DNA of 5,985 nt. Source: Chloroflexota bacterium. Lineage in GTDB: Bacteria; Chloroflexota; Anaerolineae; Promineifilales; Promineifilaceae. The notes under the pieces are model-generated. The model did not search any database, was not told where the DNA came from, and worked only from the letters and a program-made list of their open reading frames with translations. The DNA lies in the NCBI GenBank assembly GCA_008501785.1, contig QQUD01000379.1, forward strand, positions 1 to 5,985. Reading direction: 5' to 3'. A program made the position numbers and the translations under genes. Each line of letters opens with the position of its first letter. Position 1 is the stretch's first letter. This document shows positions 1 through 5,187 of the stretch, piece after piece.

Positions 1-2045
1 TCAACTTCACTGAACGAAATAGCGGCTCATGGAATAATGTGACTTTTCTCACGGAAAGCAGCGGCACACTTTATTTTGAGTTTAAAGACTCCGCCAACAA
101 CGCCCACCTGTACAACACCACAGACGGCATCAACTTCACTGAACGAAATAGCGGCTCATGGAATAATGTGACTTTTCTCACGGAAAGCAGCGGCACACTT
201 TATTTTGAGTTTAAAGACTCCGCCAACAACGCCCACCTGTACAACACCACAGACGGTATCAACTATACTAAACGCAATAGTGGCTCATGGAATTCGGTTC
301 AATTTCTGACAGAGAGTGGTGGCACACTATACTTCAAGTTTTGGGCTACCTCTGATTTGGAATATCTCTACACAACCACAGATGGTATCACCTTCACGGA
401 ACGCAATTCTGGCTCATGGTACATCGTCTCCTTTCTTACAGAATACAGTGGGACACTATATTTTAGTTTCAAAGACAATTCTACAAGTATTAACTACCTG
501 TACAGCACCACAGACGGTATCACCTTCACTGAACGACTTAGCGGTTCATGGTATGATATAAGGTTTTTGACGGAAAATAGTGGCAAACTTTATTTTGAAT
601 TTGAAGATTCCTCCTTCAACGCCCACCTGTACCGCACGACAGATGGTATCAACTTCACTGAGCAAAATAACGGCACATGGTCTGATGTAAGTTTTCTAAC
701 AGAAAATAGCGGCACACTTTATTTCAGTTTTAGGGATGATTCCTACTACCACAATATGTACACCACCTCTGATGGTCTCAATTTCACCAATCGCACAAAT
801 GGTACATGGAAGAGTATGAGCTACATAACGGAGTATGATGACATCCTCTATTTCAATTTCGCAGATACCTCCTACAAAAAACACCTATATAATTCTCGCT
901 GTATTGGTATGGACATACTAGGCAATAGCCAATCCATTTCCAACAGCGACACAACGCCTAACGTAGCTGACAACACCGATTTTGGCACCATAACAGTCGG
1001 GGATGCACCTATCACACACACTCTCACTATCAGTAATTCGGGTAACACATCTTTATCTTTGACAGGATCAACGGCCGTTACCCTCACAACAGGCACCCAT
1101 TTTACCGTAAGCGTTCAACCATCCAGTCCCGTTATGAGCAACACCACAACCACCTTTGACATCACTTTTAATCCCGTAGCAACAGGCACCTTTACAGATA
1201 CGATAAACATTGCCAACAACCACCCAGAAAAGAGCCTGTATACTTTTGTGATTTCAGGCACGAGCAACGCAGTGACGGGTCCACCAACAGTCGCCACAAA
1301 TGCAGCAGCAAATGTAATTGGCACTGAGGCAACGCTCAACGGTACGGTTAATGCAAATGGTGAAAGCACAACCGTTATCTTTGAATATGGGTTAACAACC
1401 GGCTACGGTACAACCACAACCGCTATGCAAAGCCCTGTAACTGGCAGCACAGATACGGCCGTTAGCAAACACATCACCGGCCTCACCCCCAACACGACTT
1501 ACCATTATCGCGTTGTAGGTACAAACGCAAAAGGCAGCACCATTGGCATTGACCAGACCTTCACAACTCCAGAATACGTACCATCAACGTTTAGCATCTA
1601 TATACCTATAATCGTGATGCCAAGTTACCCAGACCTGATTGTGCAGTCGGTAATGGCTTCTAGTACAAATGTAGAAGTAGTCATCAAAAATGCCGGGTCG
1701 TTGGCAACGGTCGACAGCTTCTGGGTTGATTTATATATCAACCCGACAACCCCTCCAACTGGCGCAAACCAAACCTGGGAAACCAACGGTGGTGAAGGGA
1801 TCGCCTGGGGGGTTGAGACAACATTGGATCCTGGAGAATCGTTAACCCTGACTTTGAGCAGTCCCTATTATCATCCGTCCGCGAGCAACTTCTCCGGCAC
1901 GATTAGGTCCGGTACAACCATCTATGCACAGGTTGATAGTGTAGGGTCTGCAACCGAAGGAATTGTTAAGGAATTCGCCGAAACCAACAATATCTTTGGG
2001 CCGATTGTGACCACTACAATGGCAACTTCCCAAAATTCTCGATGA
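1..2045 (+). CDS. Large secreted-type repeat protein, 3' part (propeller-like repeats + Ig-like/FN3/CARDB-like domains)
   Basis: The reading frame is open from codon AAC at position 3, so the start lies upstream; the GTG at 39 sits inside a repeat and is not a start. Stop is TGA at 2043. Seven repeats of about 43 residues (3-908) share a pattern of SGSW..V.FLTE..GTLYF.F.D.....LY.TTDG(I/L).FT. The TTDGINFT segment resembles Asp-box-type propeller motifs. Next, about 930-1268 looks like a choice-of-anchor-D / ASPM-SPD-2-Hydin domain (FGTITVGD, LTISNSGNTSLSL). About 1270-1575 is FN3-like (ATLNGTVNANG, FEYGLTTGYG, GLTPNTTYHYRV). About 1590-2045 begins with the hydrophobic IYIPIIVM, then a CARDB-like domain (PDLIVQSV, VVIKNAG, FWVDLYINP, PGESLTLTL). 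The composition is Ser/Thr/Asn-rich with very few cysteines, as expected of an extracellular protein. No enzyme motif, sortase signal or C-terminal anchor is visible. Surface adhesion or binding is a guess; the domain calls are from pattern memory. Confidence 0.85.
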   Translation, partial: NFTERNSGSWNNVTFLTESSGTLYFEFKDSANNAHLYNTTDGINFTERNSGSWNNVTFLTESSGTLYFEFKDSANNAHLYNTTDGINYTKRNSGSWNSVQFLTESGGTLYFKFWATSDLEYLYTTTDGITFTERNSGSWYIVSFLTEYSGTLYFSFKDNSTSINYLYSTTDGITFTERLSGSWYDIRFLTENSGKLYFEFEDSSFNAHLYRTTDGINFTEQNNGTWSDVSFLTENSGTLYFSFRDDSYYHNMYTTSDGLNFTNRTNGTWKSMSYITEYDDILYFNFADTSYKKHLYNSRCIGMDILGNSQSISNSDTTPNVADNTDFGTITVGDAPITHTLTISNSGNTSLSLTGSTAVTLTTGTHFTVSVQPSSPVMSNTTTTFDITFNPVATGTFTDTINIANNHPEKSLYTFVISGTSNAVTGPPTVATNAAANVIGTEATLNGTVNANGESTTVIFEYGLTTGYGTTTTAMQSPVTGSTDTAVSKHITGLTPNTTYHYRVVGTNAKGSTIGIDQTFTTPEYVPSTFSIYIPIIVMPSYPDLIVQSVMASSTNVEVVIKNAGSLATVDSFWVDLYINPTTPPTGANQTWETNGGEGIAWGVETTLDPGESLTLTLSSPYYHPSASNFSGTIRSGTTIYAQVDSVGSATEGIVKEFAETNNIFGPIVTTTMATSQNSR
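3..908 (+). repeat. Seven in-frame ~129-bp tandem repeats
   Basis: Units are 3-131, 132-260, 261-389, 390-521 (one codon longer), 522-650, 651-779 and 780-908. All except the fourth are exactly 43 codons. Conserved positions are the GSW/GTW turn, FLTE, the LYF.F strand and LY.TTDG. The first two units are identical in DNA over 127 bases. Units 3-6 are diverged, and the last has lost the TTDG motif (NSRCIG instead), so it probably caps the array. More units may lie left of the window. The length and alternating hydrophobic pattern fit one blade of a beta-propeller per unit. Confidence 0.9.
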
Positions 2046-2094
2046 TGCAGAGTTTTAAAAACAAGAATTCTTAACAGAAACATAACAAGGGGTC

Positions 2095-2141
2095 TTCTCG
2101 GAAACTTAATCACAACCCAGGTTTAGATCAGTTTCCGGGAA
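2095..2141 (+). other. 12-bp inverted repeat, possible transcript 3' end structure
   Basis: TTCTCGGAAACT (2095-2106) pairs with AGTTTCCGGGAA (2130-2141): 11 Watson-Crick pairs and one G-U, around a 23-nt loop. It begins 50 bases after the stop of the repeat protein, so it may protect or end that transcript. No U-run follows (the next bases are AACCATATTT), so it is not called a Rho-independent terminator. Confidence 0.4.
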
Positions 2142-2164
2142 AACCATATTTACAGGAAAGCAAT

Positions 2165-2227
2165 ATGTCTAAGAAAAAGCATTTGAGTTTTACGACCTAT
2201 TTACCCAAAAGCCCCTTAACAAAATAA
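2165..2227 (+). CDS. Candidate 20-residue mini-ORF (uncertain)
   Basis: ATG at 2165 follows an AGGAAAG (2154-2160) and runs to TAA at 2225. The product starts MSKKKHLSF and ends PKSPLTK, so it is basic (six lysines in 20 residues) with no hydrophobic segment. It could be a small peptide, a short leader, or the surviving N-terminus of a lost gene. Nothing similar is recognised. It lies just before the multibranch fold at 2239. A frame this short with a purine-rich stretch upstream can easily occur by chance. Confidence 0.2.
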   Translation: MSKKKHLSFTTYLPKSPLTK

Positions 2228-2238
2228 TCATTGTTCCA

Positions 2239-2284
2239 GGTCACTTGAAATTGCCAAATTTCCATGCAACCATGCTAAGTGACC
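2239..2284. other. Compact three-way-junction inverted-repeat structure
   Basis: GGTCACTT (2239-2246) pairs perfectly with AAGTGACC (2277-2284). The enclosed bases form two hairpins almost without gaps: GAAATT/AATTTC with loop GCCA (2247-2262), and CATG/CATG with loop CAAC (2263-2274). Only two bases (2275-2276) stay unpaired at the junction. This could be a small structured RNA, the end of a lost mobile element, or a DNA-level recombination site. No family is recognised. The outer stem is the solid part; the inner stems are AT-rich or short. Confidence 0.4.
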
Positions 2285-2306
2285 GTCAAAATATTACTTC
2301 CCTTTT

Positions 2307-2357
2307 TCGGAGTGGAGGCTTTAGCCGGAACGGTTCCGGCTAAAGCCCCCACTCCGG
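2307..2357. repeat. Long near-perfect palindrome (dispersed-repeat-like)
   Basis: The arms 2307-2331 and 2333-2357 pair at 24 of 25 positions (including one terminal G-T), with one A/C mismatch (2316/2348) and a single central G at 2332. The core is GGCTTTAGCCGG facing CCGGCTAAAGCC. GC-rich palindromes of the 'GGCTTTAGCC' type are, from memory, often dispersed in many copies in environmental bacterial genomes. It lacks a T-run on either side, so it is a poor intrinsic terminator, though as RNA it would be a very stable hairpin. A second copy is not present in this window. Confidence 0.7.
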
Positions 2358-2450
2358 CAAGTTAATTATAGACGCTTACTAAATCAGCAGTGCGGTGACA
2401 AGTGTCCCGCAGCTCCCTCAATCACGCCACTAAGCGCAATAGTATGTTAT

Positions 2451-2479
2451 TTGGCATGTCAATTTTTAGATTGTAAGAT
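2451..2479 (+). promoter_or_regulatory. Sigma-70-like promoter for the galU-like/kinase operon
   Basis: TTGGCA (2451-2456, 5/6 to the -35 consensus) is followed after 17 bases by TAAGAT (2474-2479, 4/6 to the -10), with TG immediately before the -10. This predicts a start near 2486 and a leader of about 100 nt. It is the best match in the 540-bp gap and lies in the right orientation. Confidence 0.55.
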
Positions 2480-2511
2480 TATGGTGAACAAAACAATATT
2501 CCAGGCAAAAC

Positions 2512-2553
2512 AGTTGGTTCCTAGCTGCTGGTACAAGCAACAGGCAACCAACT
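2512..2553 (+). promoter_or_regulatory. Leader hairpin upstream of the galU-like gene
   Basis: AGTTGGTT (2512-2519) pairs perfectly with AACCAACT (2546-2553). Inside it, CCT/AGG (2520-2522 with 2542-2544, bulged C2545) and TGCT/AGCA (2526-2529 with 2536-2539) extend the stem to a 6-nt loop. It ends 17 bases before the ribosome-binding sequence and would lie inside the leader started at the predicted promoter. No known riboswitch or T-box sequence was recognised, and no terminator U-run follows. Confidence 0.45.
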
Positions 2554-2569
2554 TCCAGCCTTAATTTAC

Positions 2570-2573
2570 GGAG
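2570..2573 (+). promoter_or_regulatory. Weakly placed ribosome binding site (GGAG)
   Basis: GGAG lies 15 bases before the ATG at 2589, which is longer than usual. The ATG is still preferred because the protein starts, as in the GalU family, a few residues before the AVVPVAGLG strand and loop, and no later Met precedes that motif. Confidence 0.4.
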
Positions 2574-2588
2574 AAAGTAGAGTACACC

Positions 2589-3482
2589 ATGACAGACATC
2601 AACATCGCAGTTGTGCCAGTGGCAGGACTTGGTTCCAGATTATTGCCCGCCACCAAATCACAGCCTAAAGAAATGCTCCCAGTGGGGCGCAAACCGGTCG
2701 TCCAATATGTCGTAGAAGAATTAGCCAATGTCGGATTAAAACAGATGTTATTCATCACCGGCCCCGGCAAAACATCAATCGAAAATCATTTTGACTTGAA
2801 CAATGAATTGACCCAAACGCTGCGCGAATCTGGTAAAGAAGAACTATTGAACGAGTTAGCCTTTGAACGCGCTTCGGTGCGCTATTTTTATACCCGCCAA
2901 CGCCAACTGCTAGGGTTGGGACATGCCGTTTTGTGTGCCAAAGATTTTGTGGGCAATCAACCCTTTATCGTCGCGCTGGGCGACTCCATCATTGGCATCA
3001 ACGCCGAAAGCAATGTCGTGCAACGAATGAAGGAACAGTTTATTACCCAGGACGCAGCCGCCGTTATCGCCTTTGAAGAAGTTCCTCCTACTGAAGTGTT
3101 CCGCTACGGCATCGCCGTTCCCCGCGAAGATGGCGACATTTTCGAACTGGCAGACGTGGTAGAAAAACCGCCCGTAGACGAAGCACCCAGCAACCTCGCC
3201 ATCCCCGCTCGCTACATTTTTAGCCCCGTCATCTTCAACGCGCTCGAACAAACCGGCTTTGGCGCTGGCAATGAAATCCAGCTCACCGACGCCATTCGCC
3301 GCTTGATTCGAGAAGGGCATAAAGTGTACGGCGTGCGCCTGCAACCACACGAAAAACGATACGACATTGGCAACTTCGGCTCCTATTTTCGTGCCTTTGT
3401 CGAATTTGCCCTGACTGACAAAAGTTTTGGCGCTGATCTGCGCCAACATTTGGAGGCATTACTCGATGCAGATCATACGTAA
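2589..3482 (+). CDS. galU: GalU-type UTP--sugar-1-phosphate uridylyltransferase
   Basis: The protein has 297 residues, the normal GalU length. It should join UTP and a sugar-1-phosphate (glucose-1-P in classic GalU) to give UDP-sugar and PPi in the cytosol. The nucleotide-binding signature is at residues 13-31 (GLGSRL, PATKSQPKEMLP), with R17, K23 and K27 in place. Further family landmarks are GLGHAVLCA, the metal-site-like LGDS (D132), VEKP (K193) and EIQLTDAI (229-236). The late motif reads YDIGNFGSYF (258-267), where classic GalU has YDCGSKLGYL, so a lysine usual at that point is Phe. This suggests a divergent subfamily and possibly other substrates. It is first in an operon: the next gene starts inside its 3' end, and that neighbour is a sugar-1-kinase-like protein, which would supply the sugar-1-phosphate. 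The symbol names the family; glucose specificity is not proven. Confidence 0.85.
   Translation: MTDINIAVVPVAGLGSRLLPATKSQPKEMLPVGRKPVVQYVVEELANVGLKQMLFITGPGKTSIENHFDLNNELTQTLRESGKEELLNELAFERASVRYFYTRQRQLLGLGHAVLCAKDFVGNQPFIVALGDSIIGINAESNVVQRMKEQFITQDAAAVIAFEEVPPTEVFRYGIAVPREDGDIFELADVVEKPPVDEAPSNLAIPARYIFSPVIFNALEQTGFGAGNEIQLTDAIRRLIREGHKVYGVRLQPHEKRYDIGNFGSYFRAFVEFALTDKSFGADLRQHLEALLDADHT
3452..3456 (+). promoter_or_regulatory. Ribosome binding site deciding the kinase start
   Basis: GGAGG within the 3' end of the galU-like gene, 9 bases before ATG 3466. It selects this start over the in-frame TTG at 3427, and the resulting protein begins MQIIRKKSYAR, directly ahead of the first conserved motif. 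Confidence 0.8.
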
Positions 3483-4476
3483 AAAAAGCTACGCTCGTGC
3501 CGGACTTCTCGGCAACCCATCCGACGGTTATAATGGAAAAACAATTTCTATCATCCTCCGCAATTTTTGGGCAACCATTGTCCTCTACGAATGGGATTCA
3601 GTCGAAATTATTCTTGCCGAACGAGATCGCGCCCGCTTCCGCTCCATCCACGATTTAGCAAAAGACGTGCAGTTACACGGGTATTATGGCGGCATCCGTC
3701 TCATTAAAGCGACTATCAAACGTTTTGTAAACTATTGTGAAGCACAGGGAATCGAACTACATAACCAAAACTTTTCCATCCGCTACGAAACCAACATACC
3801 CCAACAGGTCGGTCTGGCCGGTTCCAGCGCCATTATCACCGCTACCCTGCGCGCCCTGATGGCGTTTTATGAAGTAGAAATCCCCTTACCGGTGCAACCC
3901 ACCCTCGTCTTGTCAGTGGAAGAAGAGTTGGGCATCGCTGGCGGTTTGCAAGACCGCGTCATCCAATGTTACGAGGGCATGGTTTACATGGACTTTGCCC
4001 AGTCAAACGAACAAATTACCGGTGGATTGACCCATTACCAATACAAACCAATGTCCCTAGACCTTATGCCGAATATCTACGTCGCTTATAACAATATGTT
4101 GAGCGAGCCAACCGAAGTTTTCCACAATGACATCCGCAGCCGATACAATCGCGGCGAGCAGGAAATTGTTTCGGCCATGCAGCATTTCGCTTCGTTAGCT
4201 GAACAGGGACAGGAAGCACTTCACGCAGGAGACGTTGAACGATTAGGAGGGCTTATCGATGAGAATTTTGATACGCGCTGCCTTCTTTATTGTTTGCCCT
4301 CGTGGCAGGTGCAGATGGTAGAGGCAGCACGGGCCTGCGGTGCAAGTGCCAAATTCGCCGGTTCTGGCGGGGCGATCATCGGCATTTATCAAGATGAGAT
4401 GATGTATCAAGATTTGTGCGCCAAAATGAAGCAGATTGGTTCGACGGTCATTAAACCACAGGTTTGGGCAGGCTAA
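3466..4476 (+). CDS. GHMP-family sugar kinase, glucuronokinase-like
   Basis: 336 residues. The first motif, YARAGLLGNPSDGYNGKTIS (residues 9-28), followed by NFWAT (33-37), closely resembles plant glucuronokinase as I remember it, and differs from the galactokinase or mevalonate kinase form. The GHMP ATP-binding loop is P112-x3-GLAGSSAI (116-123). GIAGGLQDR (156-164) offers D163 as the probable catalytic base. The C-terminal glycine motif is KFAGSGGAIIGI (296-307). Expected reaction: ATP-dependent phosphorylation of the anomeric hydroxyl of a free sugar, best guess D-glucuronate to glucuronate-1-phosphate. The gene overlaps the galU-like gene by 17 bp (3466-3482), so translation is probably coupled. 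The pair would form a kinase plus pyrophosphorylase salvage route to a UDP-sugar. The GHMP assignment is firm; the substrate is inferred and could be another sugar. Confidence 0.82.
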   Translation: MQIIRKKSYARAGLLGNPSDGYNGKTISIILRNFWATIVLYEWDSVEIILAERDRARFRSIHDLAKDVQLHGYYGGIRLIKATIKRFVNYCEAQGIELHNQNFSIRYETNIPQQVGLAGSSAIITATLRALMAFYEVEIPLPVQPTLVLSVEEELGIAGGLQDRVIQCYEGMVYMDFAQSNEQITGGLTHYQYKPMSLDLMPNIYVAYNNMLSEPTEVFHNDIRSRYNRGEQEIVSAMQHFASLAEQGQEALHAGDVERLGGLIDENFDTRCLLYCLPSWQVQMVEAARACGASAKFAGSGGAIIGIYQDEMMYQDLCAKMKQIGSTVIKPQVWAG

Positions 4477-4492
4477 AGAATTGCGCTTCAAT

Positions 4493-4521
4493 TTGGAGCA
4501 AGTGCCCCTTCCCGGTATAAT
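4493..4521 (+). promoter_or_regulatory. Promoter for rpsO
   Basis: A perfect TATAAT (4516-4521) with TTGGAG (4493-4498; only the TTG matches) 17 bases upstream. The predicted transcript start near 4528 gives a leader of about 68 nt before rpsO. It begins 17 bases after the kinase stop. I see no intrinsic terminator between the two genes, so read-through from the sugar operon is possible. Confidence 0.6.
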
Positions 4522-4582
4522 TGTTAATTGGCTTGAAAGTGCGACGTACTCGGCACGACGGCTGTCAGGCAAAATATTTTTT

Positions 4583-4587
4583 GGAGG
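4583..4587 (+). promoter_or_regulatory. Ribosome binding site of rpsO
   Basis: GGAGG preceded by an A/T-rich run (AAAATATTTTTT), 8 bases before ATG 4596. It is strong and ideally spaced. S15 represses its own translation in several bacteria through this part of the leader; I could not identify a specific S15-binding fold here. Confidence 0.8.
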
Positions 4588-4595
4588 ATTGACAC

Positions 4596-4865
4596 ATGCC
4601 ATTAAACGAGGCTGAAAAGACCGAACTAATCGAAGAATTTGCAACACATGAGGGCGATACAGGCTCTCCTGAAGTACAAATTGCTATTTTTGACCGACGC
4701 ATCAAACAGTTGCAAGGACATTTAAATGTCCATAAACATGATGAAGGTTCCCGACGCGGCTTACTCAAGCTGGTCGGTAAGCGACGTCGTCTGCTTGCTT
4801 ACTTGCGTAAGAATGAGCCAGAACGCTATCGTGCCATCATCAAGCGACTTGGCTTGCGCCGATAA
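4596..4865 (+). CDS. rpsO: 30S ribosomal protein S15
   Basis: 89 residues, the same length as E. coli S15, and full length from start to the GLGLRR-type C-terminus. S15 binds 16S rRNA early in assembly of the small-subunit platform and takes part in an intersubunit bridge. Landmarks: [11 protein letters not shown] (20-30), LQGHL (39-43), [19 protein letters not shown] (52-70) and [14 protein letters not shown]. The rRNA-contact residues H42, D49 and S52 are kept. The usual DHHS reads DEGS (E50, G51), a local departure from the common form. The gene has its own promoter and terminator and is followed by pnp, the standard neighbour in many bacteria. Confidence 0.97.
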   Translation: MPLNEAEKTELIEEFATHEGDTGSPEVQIAIFDRRIKQLQGHLNVHKHDEGSRRGLLKLVGKRRRLLAYLRKNEPERYRAIIKRLGLRR

Positions 4866-4882
4866 ATCGAATTATTAACAAT

Positions 4883-4918
4883 GTAGGGGCTTGATAGGTC
4901 AAGCCCCTACGCCGTTTT
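4883..4918 (+). terminator. Rho-independent terminator after rpsO
   Basis: GTAGGGGCTTGA (4883-4894) pairs perfectly with TCAAGCCCCTAC (4899-4910), a 12-bp stem with loop TAGG. It is followed by GCCGTTTT. The stem is strong, but the T-run is short (four) and three bases away, so termination may be partial and allow rpsO-pnp co-transcription. Confidence 0.7.
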
Positions 4919-4942
4919 AATGGAAAGATGGCGCTGTGGTGT

Positions 4943-4997
4943 TTAGGTATTGGGCATTGTCCCATACGAGGTGTATGAGCCAATCCCCAGTTCCTAA
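4943..4997 (+). ncRNA. 55-nt imperfect hairpin in the rpsO-pnp spacer (possible RNase processing site)
   Basis: Bases 4943-4967 face 4973-4997 in perfect register around loop GAGGT. Of 25 positions, 20 are Watson-Crick and one is T-G (4950/4990). Single mismatches fall at 4948/4992, 4955/4985, 4960/4980 and 4962/4978, with no bulges. A helix of this length is the kind of substrate RNase III cuts. In E. coli such a hairpin lies between rpsO and pnp and starts PNPase autoregulation. The position matches; the mechanism here is inferred. It may instead be a decayed palindromic repeat. Confidence 0.5.
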
Positions 4998-5047
4998 CAA
5001 TATGCCCCTCATTCCATTATTCACCCAAAATATCGCTTGACGAAAAA

Positions 5048-5136
5048 AGATAGAGAAACATGTCACGCGGAAAACGGCCGTTTTGTTAAAACAAATGTTT
5101 TGTTAAAACAAACGGCTTATTGTTGTTTCTCCATCT
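5048..5136 (+). promoter_or_regulatory. Second large fold in the pnp leader
   Basis: AGATAGAGAAACA (5048-5060) pairs with TGTTTCTCCATCT (5124-5136) at 12 of 13 positions (A5052/C5132 mismatch). Inside, GCCGTTT (5077-5083) pairs with AAACGGC (5110-5116). This encloses the tandem 16-nt repeat. A competing perfect palindrome, AAAACGGCCGTTTT (5071-5084), could fold instead, so two alternative states are possible. The fold ends 36 bases before the pnp ribosome-binding site. The role is inferred from position only. Confidence 0.45.
5080..5112. repeat. Two tandem 16-bp AT-rich repeats
   Basis: GTTTTGTTAAAACAAA occurs at 5080-5095 and again at 5097-5112, separated by a single T. Each copy contains the inverted repeat TTTGTT-AA-AACAAA, the layout of a dimeric protein-binding site. 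The 17-bp period puts the copies about 1.6 helical turns apart. The block is flanked by CGGCC on the left and CGGC on the right. It could be an operator pair, part of the leader RNA fold, or a dispersed repeat. Confidence 0.6.
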
Positions 5137-5172
5137 CTGTCAAATGAATTTTGCGAGCGGCATAGAACCATT

Positions 5173-5177
5173 GGAGG
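5173..5177 (+). promoter_or_regulatory. Ribosome binding site of pnp
   Basis: GGAGG 10 bases before ATG 5188. It supports this start, which places the protein N-terminus just ahead of the first beta strand of the PNPase core, as in the family. Confidence 0.75.
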
Positions 5178-5187
5178 TTACTATTTA

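Larger units (their letters stand above)
2046..2588. other. Structured intergenic region without a convincing gene
   Basis: These 543 bases hold no reading frame of convincing length or homology on either strand; the minus-strand frames entering it are shadows of the repeat protein or of the downstream gene. What it does hold is listed separately: a stem at 2095-2141, a 20-codon mini-ORF at 2165, a compact multibranch fold at 2239-2284, a long palindrome at 2307-2357, a promoter at 2451-2479 and a leader hairpin at 2512-2553. There is also a small hairpin at 2392-2410 (GCGG/CCGC plus GAC/GTC around a bulged T, with loop AAGT). Confidence 0.75.

Noticed and set aside
39..41. GTG as the start of the repeat protein
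   Set aside because: It lies in the middle of a repeat unit, the frame is open to the left edge, and the same GTG recurs in the next identical unit.
2239..2284. tRNA gene
   Set aside because: It is too short, with no anticodon arm, T-loop GTTCRA or acceptor CCA context.
2512..2588. T-box or other known riboswitch
   Set aside because: No T-box sequence (AGGGTGG-type), no terminator/antiterminator pair, and no other riboswitch core was recognised.
2910..3449. 179-codon minus-strand frame opposite the galU-like gene
   Set aside because: It is a shadow of a clearly recognised gene and has no recognisable motif of its own.
3427..3465. TTG start adding 13 residues to the kinase
   Set aside because: No ribosome-binding site fits it, while ATG 3466 has GGAGG at 9 bases and places the first motif at the usual distance from the N-terminus.
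4243..4647. Minus-strand frame across the kinase end and rpsO start
   Set aside because: It overlaps two certain genes and the rpsO promoter, and has no motif.
5037..5065. TTGACG as a -35 box for pnp
   Set aside because: At 16-18 bases downstream there is only CATGTC, ATGTCA or TGTCAC, none resembling a -10 box.
5080..5112. CRISPR-like repeat
   Set aside because: Only two copies with a one-base spacer and no cas genes.
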